Assembly: GCA_029978905.1 (NCBI GenBank)
Contig: JAPOIM010000011.1
Span: 1-64,000 of the forward strand
Length of the DNA stretch: 64,000 nucleotides
Origin: Planctomycetota bacterium
GTDB lineage: Bacteria; Planctomycetota; Planctomycetia; Pirellulales; UBA1268
Reading direction: 5' to 3'
In this document: positions 28,858 through 38,207 of the stretch, piece by piece
Layout of the letters: each line of letters starts with the position of its first letter
How positions within the stretch are numbered: position 1 is the first letter of the stretch
The notes under the pieces: model-generated
Database searches by the model: none
Seen by the model: the letters and a program-made list of their open reading frames with translations, nothing else
What the model was told of the DNA's origin: nothing
Program-made: the position numbers and the translations under genes

Positions 28858-29886
28858 ATGACGCTGCGTCGTGTGCTTGCGGTGGGGTTTGTGCTGGGCG
28901 TGCTCGGCATGCTTGGAATGGGGGCGTCTCCTGCCGTTGCTGTGGAGCCTGTTCGCATGGGCTGCGGCATCATGACCTTCGATACCGTGCCTGGCTGGGG
29001 CCTGGATGCCCAGGGGGCCTCGCAGATTGGCCCCACGCATGGCAGCGTGGTCGTCGATAGCCAAGGCCTCGTCTACACGAGTTCCAATCTTGGCATCTTT
29101 GTCTTCTCACCCGATGGCACGCTCGTGCGGCGACACCTCGGTGACGATTACACCAGCCTGCACGACATGGAGATCCGCAGCGAAGACGGACGCGACTTCA
29201 TCTACGGTGCTCGAAATGCGGCGGGCGAAGGGATCAAGTTTGATGCCGAGACGGGTGGCGTTGTGCTTCGGCTCGGCATTCCGAGCAAGGAGGCGTGCGG
29301 CCTGGAGATTGCCAAGTGGGCGCCGACAGCCATTACGGTGGCTCCCAACGGTGAGATCTACCTGTCCGACGGCTACGCGAGCAATCACATCTTCCGTTTT
29401 TCCCCGGACGGCACCTACCTGTCGCACTTCGGCACGAAGGGCAACGGGATGAAGGAGTTCAATACCGCCCACGGCATGACGCTCGACACGCGTTATGACC
29501 CGCCGCGACTGCTGATCTGCGACCGCAACCATGAGCCCAAGGGGCGGCTGTTGCACTACGACCTCGACGGAAACTTCCTCGAGGAGGTGATCACGGGCCT
29601 TGGCATGCCGACCTCAGCCGCGGTCCAGGGCGACTACGTTTCCGTGCCCGACCTGCACGGCCGCGTCGTGATCCTCAATAAAAACAACACCATCATGGCG
29701 GTGCTTGGGCACAACCCAGACCCGGCACGTGGTGGAAGTTTCAACGTGCCACAGGCCGAGTGGATCGAGGGAATCTTCAGCGGCACCCACGGCTCCTTCT
29801 GGGATGCCGACGGCAATCTCTACGTCCAGGACTGGAACGTCTCTGGCCGCATCATGAAGTTGGTCCGCGTCGGCAGCGGCAGCTGA
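28858..29886 (+). CDS. secreted NHL-type beta-propeller protein
   Basis: A 342-residue protein with a signal peptide (VLAVGFVLGVLGMLGMGASPAVA). Repeats of propeller blades are seen: VVVDSQGLVYTSSNLGIFVF, ITVAPNGEIYLSDGY...IFRFSPDG, TLDTRYDPPRLLICDR, and WDADGNLYVQDWN. NHL and related six-bladed propellers bind ligands or act as lyases or lactonases; no catalytic set could be assigned. GAGGAG lies about 9 bases before the ATG. It follows the DUF1501 gene by 190 bases and may share its role. Confidence 0.75.
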   Translation: MTLRRVLAVGFVLGVLGMLGMGASPAVAVEPVRMGCGIMTFDTVPGWGLDAQGASQIGPTHGSVVVDSQGLVYTSSNLGIFVFSPDGTLVRRHLGDDYTSLHDMEIRSEDGRDFIYGARNAAGEGIKFDAETGGVVLRLGIPSKEACGLEIAKWAPTAITVAPNGEIYLSDGYASNHIFRFSPDGTYLSHFGTKGNGMKEFNTAHGMTLDTRYDPPRLLICDRNHEPKGRLLHYDLDGNFLEEVITGLGMPTSAAVQGDYVSVPDLHGRVVILNKNNTIMAVLGHNPDPARGGSFNVPQAEWIEGIFSGTHGSFWDADGNLYVQDWNVSGRIMKLVRVGSGS

Positions 29887-29898
29887 GACGCGAGTCCC

Positions 29899-30645
29899 TT
29901 ACGACCACTCGCTTTTCCGGGCGAAGCGTTCGCGGGCGGCATCGCCAAAGCGGCGGGAGGCATCACTCAGGCTGGCGAGCGTTGCCTCCCGGTTCTGCCC
30001 TGCGCTGCCACGTGCGGCGGTGATGATCGTGTTGCATTCGTTGGCGTCCATGAAGGTGGCGGCTTCAAGGAGTCGCGGCTCGTCTTCTGGCGGGATGGCG
30101 AGGAAGCCGTGCTTGTCGGCATGGATCAACTGCCCGGGCTCGATCCGCCGCCCGAACACGGTCACGGCCTCTCCCCACCGGAGCGGCACGACGTGGGCAT
30201 GCCCCACGCAGAGCCGTCGGGCAATCGCCTTGAAGCCCGCGTTCGTCATTTCGTCGAGGTCGCGAATGGCGCCGTCGGTGATCGTGCCCACGCAGCCGAG
30301 CGCCCGGTGAACGTTGGCATTCACCTCTCCCCAGAACGAGCCGACGGTACGGGGCTTATCGAGGTCTTGCACCACCACGATGGTCGGCCCACTCGCCGCA
30401 GCCACGTACGCGCGGTAGGCATCCCAGGCGTCTGCTCGCGCTTTGTGGGAAGCGTTCGAGGGTTCGATGACGAGGGTCACGGCCCTCCCGACCATAGGGC
30501 CCATCTGCGGCATGAAGTCGCGTGTTTCTTCCTCGTTCCACGCTGAGCAGGTGACGTCGTGCGACGTGATCTGCTCCCAGCCGTTGTAGACCGTCGGCGT
30601 ATTCCATCGCTTGAGTTTGAGCAGATCCGAGTGGGGTGCGGACAT
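29899..30645 (-). CDS. RraA/HMG-aldolase-like family protein
   Basis: A 248-residue protein of the RraA/demethylmenaquinone-methyltransferase-like fold. Seen: LLKLKRWNTPTVYNGWEQ at the start, VGRAVTL, VVVQDLDKP, GSFWGEVNANVHRALGCVG and the active-site type sequence TDGAIRDLDEM. In metal-dependent members (4-hydroxy-4-methyl-2-oxoglutarate aldolase) the G-E-x(n)-R-D motif binds Mg and pyruvate; GEVNANV and GAIRDLDE are present here. Substrate unknown. ATG at 30645 is chosen because the frame upstream overlaps the divergent dehydrogenase gene. Confidence 0.78.
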   Translation of the reverse strand: MSAPHSDLLKLKRWNTPTVYNGWEQITSHDVTCSAWNEEETRDFMPQMGPMVGRAVTLVIEPSNASHKARADAWDAYRAYVAAASGPTIVVVQDLDKPRTVGSFWGEVNANVHRALGCVGTITDGAIRDLDEMTNAGFKAIARRLCVGHAHVVPLRWGEAVTVFGRRIEPGQLIHADKHGFLAIPPEDEPRLLEAATFMDANECNTIITAARGSAGQNREATLASLSDASRRFGDAARERFARKSEWS

Positions 30646-30750
30646 TGTCGCCTCGCATGCTAAGGGGAATACCGCTGGGCTTGGAGCGGGTACCATCGTG
30701 GCAGTCGGTCGACGATTCGACCAGAGCAGCCCCTTGGGCAGGAGGAACGG

Positions 30751-31746
30751 ATGCATCGCGTCGTGATCACGGATTTTCTCAACGATGACCTCGCACCCGA
30801 GCGGAAGGGGCTCGCAGGCGTTGCGGAGGTCGAAGCGCTCGATGGCTATAGCGAGCGAGATCTCGTTGGCCGGATCGAAGATGCCGCAGCGATCATGATG
30901 TACCACAACCTTGCCGTCTCAAAGGAGACGATCGATCGCTTGCACTGCTGTCGCTTGATCGTGCGGTGCGGCGCGGGGATCGACAACGTCGATCATGTCT
31001 ACGCAGCATCGCGTGGCATCAAGGTTGCGAACGTGCCCGACTATGGGACCGAGGAAGTGGCTGATTCGGCGATCGGCATGATGCTTGCGCTCGTCCGCGG
31101 CGTGAATCTCTACAACGTCCGGATGCGCGAACAGCCGGACCCGTGGATGTATTCCGTGGCGGGGCCGATTTTTCGCTTGCGTGGTCGGCAGCTTGGGATC
31201 GTGGGGCTGGGGCGGATCGGCACGGCCGTCGCGCTCCGAGCCAAGGCGCTTGGCATGCAGGTGGGCTTCTACGATCCCTACAAGCCAGATGGCTACGACA
31301 AGGCACTGGGAGTCCGCCGGTACGAGTCGGTGGAAGAGTTGTTTGCTGCGAGTCACGTGCTGAGCCTGCACTGTCCGCTGACTGACGAAACGAAGCATGT
31401 GGTCAACGCGGAGTCGTTGCGACTCCTCCCGCGTGGGGCATTTGTGGTCAACACCGCACGTGGTGGTGTTGTGGACACGTCGGCGCTGCCCGACGCGCTC
31501 GCGAGCGGGCACCTCGGCGGGGCCGCAATCGATGTGCTCGTGGGTGAGCCTCCGGCGGCCGACGATCCGCTGCTGGTCGCCTGGCGCGATCGCTCGCATC
31601 CTGCCTATGAGCGGCTGATCGTCAATCCGCACGCGGCGTTTTACTCCGTCGAGGGGCTCCTCGACATGCGGACCAAGGGCACCGAAGCCTGCCGGCGGGC
31701 GCTGCTTGGGCTGTCCCTGCGAAACGTCGTGAACGGCGTCTGCTAA
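30751..31746 (+). CDS. CtBP-like D-2-hydroxyacid dehydrogenase
   Basis: A 331-residue NAD-dependent D-isomer 2-hydroxyacid dehydrogenase, of the branch resembling C-terminal binding proteins (DYGTEEVADSAIGMMLALVRG). The nucleotide loop is GIVGLGRIGTAVALRAKA; catalytic Arg lies in VVNTARGGVVDTSAL, Glu in DVLVGEPPAADDP, and the His region is NPHAAFYSVEGL. AGGAGGA sits 4 bases upstream of the ATG. It is divergent from the RraA-like gene with 105 bases between starts. Both families handle 2-oxo/2-hydroxy acids, so a shared pathway is possible but not shown. Confidence 0.87.
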   Translation: MHRVVITDFLNDDLAPERKGLAGVAEVEALDGYSERDLVGRIEDAAAIMMYHNLAVSKETIDRLHCCRLIVRCGAGIDNVDHVYAASRGIKVANVPDYGTEEVADSAIGMMLALVRGVNLYNVRMREQPDPWMYSVAGPIFRLRGRQLGIVGLGRIGTAVALRAKALGMQVGFYDPYKPDGYDKALGVRRYESVEELFAASHVLSLHCPLTDETKHVVNAESLRLLPRGAFVVNTARGGVVDTSALPDALASGHLGGAAIDVLVGEPPAADDPLLVAWRDRSHPAYERLIVNPHAAFYSVEGLLDMRTKGTEACRRALLGLSLRNVVNGVC

Positions 31747-31922
31747 AGCCCGAGGGAACGGGGGAGAATCCATTCACGCACGACACAGGCCACGATCAGA
31801 AAGCGGGCACCATGTCGGTGTGCGTGAGGTATCATCTTCATCTTCAGGGGGCCTCTGCATTCCAGTGATTGGAAGCCGGGGAGGAGACCCTCGCCTTCCA
31901 AAGAATCCAAAGGAGTTGTTGC

Positions 31923-32492
31923 ATGCGTTGTATTTTCGGGGCGGTTCTCGCCGTGGCGGTTGTGGCCACCTCTTCGCTCAGCCAGGCGGCTGACGTGTAT
32001 GACTATGACCTCGTGCACTCGTCGGTGAGCTTCAAGGCACGCTTTCTGGACATCAGTTGGATTCACGGGCGGTTTAACGACGTTTCCGGAACCTTCAGCC
32101 TCGACCGTGAAGATCCTTCCAAGTCGAGCTTCCAGCTCACGATCAACGTCGACAGCGTTGACACCGCGAATGAGAAGCGTGACGAGCACCTCCGGCAGCC
32201 CGACTACTTCGACACGAAGCAGTTTCCCACGATCGACTTTCAGAGCACGAAGGTCAAGGCAGTCGACGGTGGCTATGAGGTGACCGGTAACTTCACGATG
32301 CATGGCGTCACCAAGGAACTGACCTTCCCGTTCATGGGTGGCGAAGAAGTTGAGAAGATGGGCGCCAAGCGAGTGGGCTTCGCGACCGAGCTGCGACTGA
32401 AGCGAAGTGACTTCAACTTCGACCCGCAAGCGATCGGCAACATCGGTGATGAGGCTGTGATCATCATCGACTGCGCAGGCGTGAAGCAGTGA
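31923..32492 (+). CDS. YceI-family periplasmic lipid-binding-like protein
   Basis: A 189-residue protein with signal peptide (CIFGAVLAVAVVATSSLSQA). The YceI lipocalin-like barrel is recognisable: YDLVHSSVSFKARFLDISWIHGRF, GTFSLDREDPSKSS, NVDSVDTANEKRDEHLRQPDYFD, FPTIDFQSTKV, GNFTMHGVTKEL. Members bind polyisoprenoids or other amphiphiles. AAAGGAGTTG lies ahead of the ATG at 31923; ATG 31869 is an unlikely extension. Its stop overlaps the next gene's GTG start (GTGA). Confidence 0.9.
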   Translation: MRCIFGAVLAVAVVATSSLSQAADVYDYDLVHSSVSFKARFLDISWIHGRFNDVSGTFSLDREDPSKSSFQLTINVDSVDTANEKRDEHLRQPDYFDTKQFPTIDFQSTKVKAVDGGYEVTGNFTMHGVTKELTFPFMGGEEVEKMGAKRVGFATELRLKRSDFNFDPQAIGNIGDEAVIIIDCAGVKQ

Positions 32493-33217
32493 TCAGGTGG
32501 CTCGCGGCGGCGATCGCGGTGCTCGTGGTCGCCGCCGTTGGGCTCGTCGCGGTCGGGTTTGTGTTTGGCAACCCGGCCCTGCTCGTGCCGAGAGTGCCGC
32601 CGAGCAGCGGCATGGACCGCTTTCTGTTGGTGGTCTGGCCAACTGCGTGCCTGATCGAGGTCTTGAGTGCTGGGCTCCGAGCGCGGGCCTCGGCTGCGAC
32701 GGCTGCCGCGGTAGGGAGCGTGCTCCGCCTGGCAGCAGCATGGCAACTCGGCTGGGGCCTCCTGTGGGGCTCTGTGCACCTCCGCGGTGAGCCCGACTCG
32801 CTGTGGCTCGGCCTCTGGGCAGTCGGCGGGGCTGTTGTCTGGCAGGTGCTGCCCCGCGAGAAATCACAGCGTTGGGTGGCGACGGCCCTTGTCGTAGCGC
32901 TCGTGGCGACCGGCGGGCTGATCGTGTGGGGAGGCTGGCTCAAGGGCGGGCTCACGTCGCTGCCGCTCGCGTGTGCCGTGGGCCTGCTTGTGTGGCGGGT
33001 GAAAGAGCCGAGTTTCCGCGGCGTGGTGATTGGCTGCGGGGCAGCAGCCACGGTGGGGCTCGCAACGCTTGGGCACTTCTTCGGCCGCGTGTCGGGGCTG
33101 CAGGCGGCGCTCCTGGCGGCGAGCCTCGTCGGGGTGGCTGCAGCAGTTTCGTGGCCACGTGCGTCGCGGGCTGAGCGGGACGTGGAACGCCGAGGCGAGA
33201 GTGAGCCTTCGTCCTGA
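32489..33217 (+). CDS. hypothetical multi-pass membrane protein
   Basis: A 242-residue, Ala/Leu/Val/Trp-rich protein with about seven hydrophobic segments (for example LAAAIAVLVVAAVGLVAVGF, LWLGLWAVGGAVVWQVL, VATALVVALVATGGLIVWGG). No family motif is recognised. It starts with a GTG overlapping the yceI stop by 4 bases, so it is likely co-expressed with YceI. In other bacteria yceI often neighbours cytochrome b561-like membrane proteins, but conserved heme His residues are not evident here. It ends 5 bases before the convergent serine hydrolase gene. Confidence 0.65.
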   Translation: MIRWLAAAIAVLVVAAVGLVAVGFVFGNPALLVPRVPPSSGMDRFLLVVWPTACLIEVLSAGLRARASAATAAAVGSVLRLAAAWQLGWGLLWGSVHLRGEPDSLWLGLWAVGGAVVWQVLPREKSQRWVATALVVALVATGGLIVWGGWLKGGLTSLPLACAVGLLVWRVKEPSFRGVVIGCGAAATVGLATLGHFFGRVSGLQAALLAASLVGVAAAVSWPRASRAERDVERRGESEPSS

Positions 33218-33222
33218 CCTGC

Positions 33223-34530
33223 TCACTTGCCCTCGGGCCAGTGAACCACGGCGTCGGCGGCGCGGTGCAGGAGCGAATCAATCTTGCCCGCTGGGGCGTC
33301 GCCATCAGGCGTGGCGGACGTGTTGAAGAGAGCCGCCCAGCAAAGCCCATCGTGCCGCAGCACGAGCAGCGATGACGCTCCGTCAAAACGCCCGTTGTGC
33401 CAGCGGTTCGCGCCGCCAGACCCGTTCACCGGGCGAATCATCCAGCCCAAGCCGTAGTAGGCCGCTTTGCGATTCCCGTCGGCATCATGCCCGGCCGGCC
33501 CGGCAGGCACGGCGTCGATGGCCTCGATGCTCTCGGCCGAAAGAAACCGCGACTGCTCCCAGTGCGCGACTGCCGACCCAAACCGCACGAGATCTTCGGC
33601 GGAGGCGATCCAGCCGCCATGCGCGTCCATCGCTTCGAGGTACCAGGCTCCGTAGGGCCTCGGCACTTTCACGCCGGGGTGATCCCCGACCACGGAAAGC
33701 GCGAAGCGATCGCGGGGCAGGTAGTACCGCACCTCACCGTCGCTCCGCTCGTGCTCGAGTGTCTTGCCGATTCGCATCGTCGCGATGCCCAGCGGCGCGA
33801 GCACGTCGCGGCAAACGTGTTCTTCGTAGCCAACGCCTGTGGCCTGTTCGAGGAGGCGGCCCAGCAGGCAGTAGCCAAAGTTGGAGTAGGCGTGGCGCGT
33901 GCCTGGAGCGAAGTCGAGTGGCCAGCCCATCATGAAGCGGATGATGTCATCCGGTTCCGCGGGAGCGGCCGTCTCGAGGCTCGAAGCGATCGCCACGGAG
34001 TGAAACATGGGGTCGATGGAGATATCGCGGTCCCAGCCGGCCGTGTGCTGCAGGAGCTGACGGATTGTAATCTCACGAAGGCGAGGGTCCTCGGCCTGCC
34101 CCGCAGGCAGGTGTGGCGTGTACGGGAGCTGCTCAAACACAGGGGCGTCGAGGTGCAGTTTGCCTTGTTCGACAAGCCGCATGACAGCCATCGCGGTGAT
34201 CGGCTTTGACACACTGGCGATGCGAAAAAGCGCGTCGGGCTCAACCGGCTGCTGCCGCTCAACATCGGCGTAGCCAAACCCACGGGTGTAGACAACGCGC
34301 CCATCCTTCGCCACTGCCAAGGCGGCCCCGGGAATCGAGTGCTCCTTGAGAAACGACCGCATCAGTTCGTCAAAACTGGCAAGTTCGGGCGACGTGGCGC
34401 CTGTTTCAGGTAAGGCAACGTGCCCTGCTTCGTCAGCGGGCTGGTCGTCCGGCGTGGTGGCGGCGGAAGCCTGTTGAAACGCCATGGCCATCATGAGCAA
34501 GAGCAGGCACAGGTTGATGTGGGTGTCCAT
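33223..34530 (-). CDS. beta-lactamase-fold serine hydrolase (class C / esterase type)
   Basis: A 435-residue secreted protein with signal NLCLLLLMMAMAFQQASA. The catalytic SxxK is in FRIASVSKPITAMA, the YxN motif in HAYSNFGYCLLG, and HNGRFDG takes the place of KTG. The family includes class C beta-lactamases, D-aminopeptidases and esterases; HxG-type members are usually esterases or peptidases, so drug resistance should not be assumed. ATG at 34530 fits the signal peptide. It is divergent from the deacetylase-like gene (129 bases between starts). Confidence 0.87.
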   Translation of the reverse strand: MDTHINLCLLLLMMAMAFQQASAATTPDDQPADEAGHVALPETGATSPELASFDELMRSFLKEHSIPGAALAVAKDGRVVYTRGFGYADVERQQPVEPDALFRIASVSKPITAMAVMRLVEQGKLHLDAPVFEQLPYTPHLPAGQAEDPRLREITIRQLLQHTAGWDRDISIDPMFHSVAIASSLETAAPAEPDDIIRFMMGWPLDFAPGTRHAYSNFGYCLLGRLLEQATGVGYEEHVCRDVLAPLGIATMRIGKTLEHERSDGEVRYYLPRDRFALSVVGDHPGVKVPRPYGAWYLEAMDAHGGWIASAEDLVRFGSAVAHWEQSRFLSAESIEAIDAVPAGPAGHDADGNRKAAYYGLGWMIRPVNGSGGANRWHNGRFDGASSLLVLRHDGLCWAALFNTSATPDGDAPAGKIDSLLHRAADAVVHWPEGK

Positions 34531-34658
34531 TGGAAGCGCGTCCGCGTGATGCTGGTGTCGAGAAGGTTGCCTCTGGTATACCGGCTCCCAACGCTCAGGG
34601 GGAACCGTGGGGAGCGGGTGCGGGCACGGAAACGGCACCGAACGAGGAGGGACATCGG

Positions 34659-36098
34659 ATGCAGGTCTCGCGACGGCGGGCGGTGATGCATGCAGCGGGC
34701 GGCGTGGCTGCGTTGGCGGTCAAGGGAGGACCGCCTCGATCGGTGACAGCTCAGGAGCCGGGCGAACGGCCTCAGCAGGATGCGAGTGTGCGGGTGGTCA
34801 ACCCGCGATCGCGGGTGCCCGTCTCGCTGATCATTGACGACTCAACGTGCCTCGTGAACCTTGCCCACTTCGCGATTCCGCACTTCGCGGCAGTCTTTCC
34901 CGATCGCTACCAGCAGGATTGGCGGAAACTGCCTCGCGAGATTCCCGATGCGTTTGTGCGGGAGTTTGGCGAGTGGTGTCGCGACCATGGCGTGAAAGGC
35001 AAATACAGCGTGGTGCCCTACCCTGCCCTCGTCGGCTGGGTCGACCGGGAGATGCCTGGCTGGACGAAGCGCGAGCTGACCCAAAGCCTCGACCTGGTCC
35101 GCGACTTCATGGCGGTCGATTGGGATATCCATCCGGAAATGGTGACGCATACCTGGGCGATCAACACCAAGACCGGAAGGCCGTACGCCGAGCGCACCGA
35201 AGCCTTTCAGGAGAACTGGGGCTTCTCGGTGGGGAAGTCGGCGGATGAACTCACCGACTACCTCGCCTACGCGCTGCGGATTCTGAAAAACGCAGGGCTC
35301 CATTGCGAAGGGGTCACGACGCCAGGTGGCTTTGGGAGCCGCGTCATGCCGGCGCTCTCCACGGCAACGCTTGAAAGCTGCCGCGATGTGTATGGCGTGA
35401 GCCTTTCGCACTACTTCCGCAACCTCTACACCGACGGCCGGAGTGTGGCGCCGGTCGTAGAAAATGCCCGAGACCTTGATGGCGACGATCCGCAGGCAGT
35501 GGTTTCGGTGGTCGGCTGCACGGGCGACTGGTTTGGTGGTTGGGATGGCCTCGAGATCGGCTCCGCCGACCAGTTCATCACCGCCGATGGCGAGCAAGGC
35601 CGTCTCCCTGAGGTGATCGCGCGTGGTGAGCCCGCCATCATGGTCTGCCATTGGCCGGGCATCTACTGCAACGGCATGCGGGATGGTTTTCGCATCTTCC
35701 AGACGGTGGTGGAGCGGCTGCACGCTCGCTACGAGCATCTGCTCTGGATGAAGCCCAGCGAGATTGCCCGCTATGAGGCGGCGAAACAACTCACGAGCAT
35801 TCACCGCGCCGGCGAACAGATCACGCTCAAGGCACCCTTTGCCACCGGGCGGTTCACCCTTGAGCTGGCGATGCCAAAGGGAGCCGCTGTCCGTGGTGTC
35901 TCCGTGCATGTCGAGGGGACGGCGGGGACCGCACCCGTGCCCGCGGGTGATCTCCGCGAGGTGGAGGGGCCCTTGGCCCTTACCGAAGGCGCGTGGTGTC
36001 ACCACGGCGACAGGGTCACCGTCTGCATGGACCTTCCCCGCGGAACGTCAACGATTGAAGTCGTTCAAGAGCCGCGCGGGCAGCGTCACTCGGGCTGA
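34659..36098 (+). CDS. Tat-exported polysaccharide-deacetylase-like protein
   Basis: A 479-residue protein with Tat-type start (QVSRRRAVMHAAGGVAALAV). The core opens PVSLIIDDSTCLVNLAHFA, matching the D-D metal motif of NodB-type deacetylases. HTWAIN could supply the His pair and TTPGGFGS a later motif. A C-terminal ~100-residue beta-rich part (TGRFTLELAMP, VSVHVEGTAG) follows. The family call is tentative because the classical HxxxH is not clean. GAGGAGGG is 7 bases before ATG 34659. The last 13 bases overlap the convergent fusion gene. Confidence 0.55.
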   Translation: MQVSRRRAVMHAAGGVAALAVKGGPPRSVTAQEPGERPQQDASVRVVNPRSRVPVSLIIDDSTCLVNLAHFAIPHFAAVFPDRYQQDWRKLPREIPDAFVREFGEWCRDHGVKGKYSVVPYPALVGWVDREMPGWTKRELTQSLDLVRDFMAVDWDIHPEMVTHTWAINTKTGRPYAERTEAFQENWGFSVGKSADELTDYLAYALRILKNAGLHCEGVTTPGGFGSRVMPALSTATLESCRDVYGVSLSHYFRNLYTDGRSVAPVVENARDLDGDDPQAVVSVVGCTGDWFGGWDGLEIGSADQFITADGEQGRLPEVIARGEPAIMVCHWPGIYCNGMRDGFRIFQTVVERLHARYEHLLWMKPSEIARYEAAKQLTSIHRAGEQITLKAPFATGRFTLELAMPKGAAVRGVSVHVEGTAGTAPVPAGDLREVEGPLALTEGAWCHHGDRVTVCMDLPRGTSTIEVVQEPRGQRHSG

Positions 36099-38083
36099 TA
36101 CCCCTGCCACATCCAGACCAGGGTGTCGGCCAAGGTGTGTTCGAAGACCCGCTTGTCGCAGTGCCGGGAGGCCCGGCTGAACACGTAGCGGTAGTCGTAT
36201 CCCTTGGCTGCCAACGCCTCGGCAGTCCGCTCGTTGGCCATCACCCAGTTGTGGTAGGTCTCTTCGGGATCGTTGGCCCGGTTGTCGTTCTCGGCGACGT
36301 GCGTGAAGATTCGCAGCGGCTTTTTCTCGCTGTTTTCGATCAGTTTCATGCTGGAGTGATACTCCCAGGCGCCAAGCGGATAGGCGGCCTCCTCGGGGGC
36401 GTCGTCATCTTGCTGGTCGACGAACGTCCCGGAGTAGGTGATCAGCCGACGGAAGAGGTCGGGCCGGAACCAGCCTGCGGTCAGCGCTGCGGCACCGCCG
36501 GAGCTGCAGCCCATCACACCCTTCCCCCAGGGATCGTCTGTGAAGGCGAGGTGTGGGTAGGCTGCGCGAATCTCTGGGTTGGCCAGCACCGCGGGGAGCA
36601 CTTCGTCGTTGAGGAAGCGGGCGAAGCGGTCCGACATGGTGTCGTACTCAAGCCCACGCTCGCTCCCCTTGCTGTCATCGCCACCGTTCTCCACCGACAC
36701 CGCGATGAACGGCGGAAGTTTCCTCGCCGGATCCTGCGACACCGTCAGGTTGTCGAGGGCATGGCGAACCAGATCGAGGCGGCTTGGACCGTCGAGGGTC
36801 AGGAGCACGGGGGCCTTCGTTCCGTCGACATACGCGGCAGGCACGTAGACAAAAATCTTTCGCTCTTTGCGAACTTCCTTGCGAGGGTCGAGCGTGGTGT
36901 CTGTGCCCGGGAAGATCGCGCTGTCAGCAAGTTTCATCGAAAACTCGAAAAGGCGGCCCGCGGGATTGCCGCGATCGGTGAGGTCTGGATCGATGCGATA
37001 GTCGGGGCCGATCGTGTAGTTGCCATTGCCGGCGGTGTCGGCTGAGGCGGGGGCGTCTGCAGCAGGCACGACAGGCTGGCTGCAGAGGTTGACGAACGCT
37101 TCGACACCCCGGGTGATTTGCGTTGGATCGACGGTGAGGTAGCGATGAGGGCCGTCAGGAGCCGCCTCGAATCGCGTGCCCCCGTCGTCTTCCACAATCA
37201 CGCGACCTGGCTCGGAGACGCCGAAGTACTCATGGCTCGGTCGCACCACGGCCAGCACACTCGTGAGATCCCATGTTGGCCGGTTGTGGGGTGGCGGCTC
37301 GTAGGCGATGTAACTCGCGGCAAGGATGTGCTCAGGCTGCCAGGCGTAGTCCTCGAGAATGCTGCGGGCTGGGTACGGCATCGCGAGGCCAATCTCAAAG
37401 CCGCTGTAGAGGATTTCGGTGGGCCACTCGGTGGCGAGCTTCTTGGCCGCGGGAATGTCTTGCACGACGTTGTATTCCAGGTGCCGCTGGCCGTGAATCG
37501 GTTGGAACGCTCCTGCCATCACCGACAGCAGCCGCACTTTCTTGGCGGCAAGGTCGCGGCCGCTCAATGAGGAGATGGCATCGGGCGGGGAGTCGAGCAG
37601 CCGCACGAGGTTTGTGGAGAAGCCGACTTGAGCGATGACCACCGAGTGGTCGGGGCGGCTGGCAAGCACCTGCCGCAGCACGGTGACGGCGTCGGGAGCG
37701 TTCGCTCCTTCGAGATCGTGGGGGTAAAGGGGCGAGCCGGCGCCAGTCTGCTTGGTCGCCAGAGGCAGAAACTTCCCGGGCGCTGGAGTGGCACCGCCGT
37801 GGACGATCCCGATGGGGGTGTCACCTCGGCCGTAGAAGGTGTTTACCGCATCGGTGTAGGAAGCGGCGAGCGGACAGTCCTTGCTGACGGTCACTGCGAG
37901 GAGATTGCATTCGCCACGGCTGGCGAGGGCGTGAATCATGCCGAGCGCGAGCACGTCGTCGACGTCGTTGCCGATGTCGGTGTCGAAGATCAGGTCGACC
38001 GGGGGCTCTCCGGCGGCGACAGGTCGGCTGGTCGCCGCAGTGAGCGAGCAGGTGAGCAGCAGGATCAACAGGTGACAACGCAT
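36086..38083 (-). CDS. nucleoside hydrolase-esterase fusion, secreted
   Basis: A 665-residue protein with signal peptide (HLLILLLTCSLTAATSRPVAAG). Residues ~30-345 form an inosine-uridine nucleoside hydrolase module, with the Ca-binding DLIFDTDIGNDVDDVLAL, then MAGAFQ and PTEILYSGFEIG. From ~380 to the end lies an alpha/beta-hydrolase of the enterochelin-esterase type: IFVYVPAAYVDG, ISVENGGDD-like text, the nucleophile MGCSSGGAAAL (~525) and a likely catalytic His in SRASRHCDKRVF. Each half is near full domain length. ATG 38083 starts the signal; the open frame upstream is a shadow. The predicted place of action is the periplasm or outside. Confidence 0.85.
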   Translation of the reverse strand: MRCHLLILLLTCSLTAATSRPVAAGEPPVDLIFDTDIGNDVDDVLALGMIHALASRGECNLLAVTVSKDCPLAASYTDAVNTFYGRGDTPIGIVHGGATPAPGKFLPLATKQTGAGSPLYPHDLEGANAPDAVTVLRQVLASRPDHSVVIAQVGFSTNLVRLLDSPPDAISSLSGRDLAAKKVRLLSVMAGAFQPIHGQRHLEYNVVQDIPAAKKLATEWPTEILYSGFEIGLAMPYPARSILEDYAWQPEHILAASYIAYEPPPHNRPTWDLTSVLAVVRPSHEYFGVSEPGRVIVEDDGGTRFEAAPDGPHRYLTVDPTQITRGVEAFVNLCSQPVVPAADAPASADTAGNGNYTIGPDYRIDPDLTDRGNPAGRLFEFSMKLADSAIFPGTDTTLDPRKEVRKERKIFVYVPAAYVDGTKAPVLLTLDGPSRLDLVRHALDNLTVSQDPARKLPPFIAVSVENGGDDSKGSERGLEYDTMSDRFARFLNDEVLPAVLANPEIRAAYPHLAFTDDPWGKGVMGCSSGGAAALTAGWFRPDLFRRLITYSGTFVDQQDDDAPEEAAYPLGAWEYHSSMKLIENSEKKPLRIFTHVAENDNRANDPEETYHNWVMANERTAEALAAKGYDYRYVFSRASRHCDKRVFEHTLADTLVWMWQGYQPE

Positions 38084-38207
38084 AGAAACTCTCTCGAGAA
38101 CGACCAAAGATGGCAACGCGACCCAAACGAACCAACGTCCTATCATGCCCGATGCCGGGGCCGTATGACAGCACAGGGCAAAGCGAGGCAGGCCAGGCCT
38201 CGTGACG

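Noticed and set aside
33223-34530. Antibiotic-resistance beta-lactamase
   Set aside because: HNG in place of KTG and the general family breadth point to an esterase or peptidase; resistance cannot be claimed.
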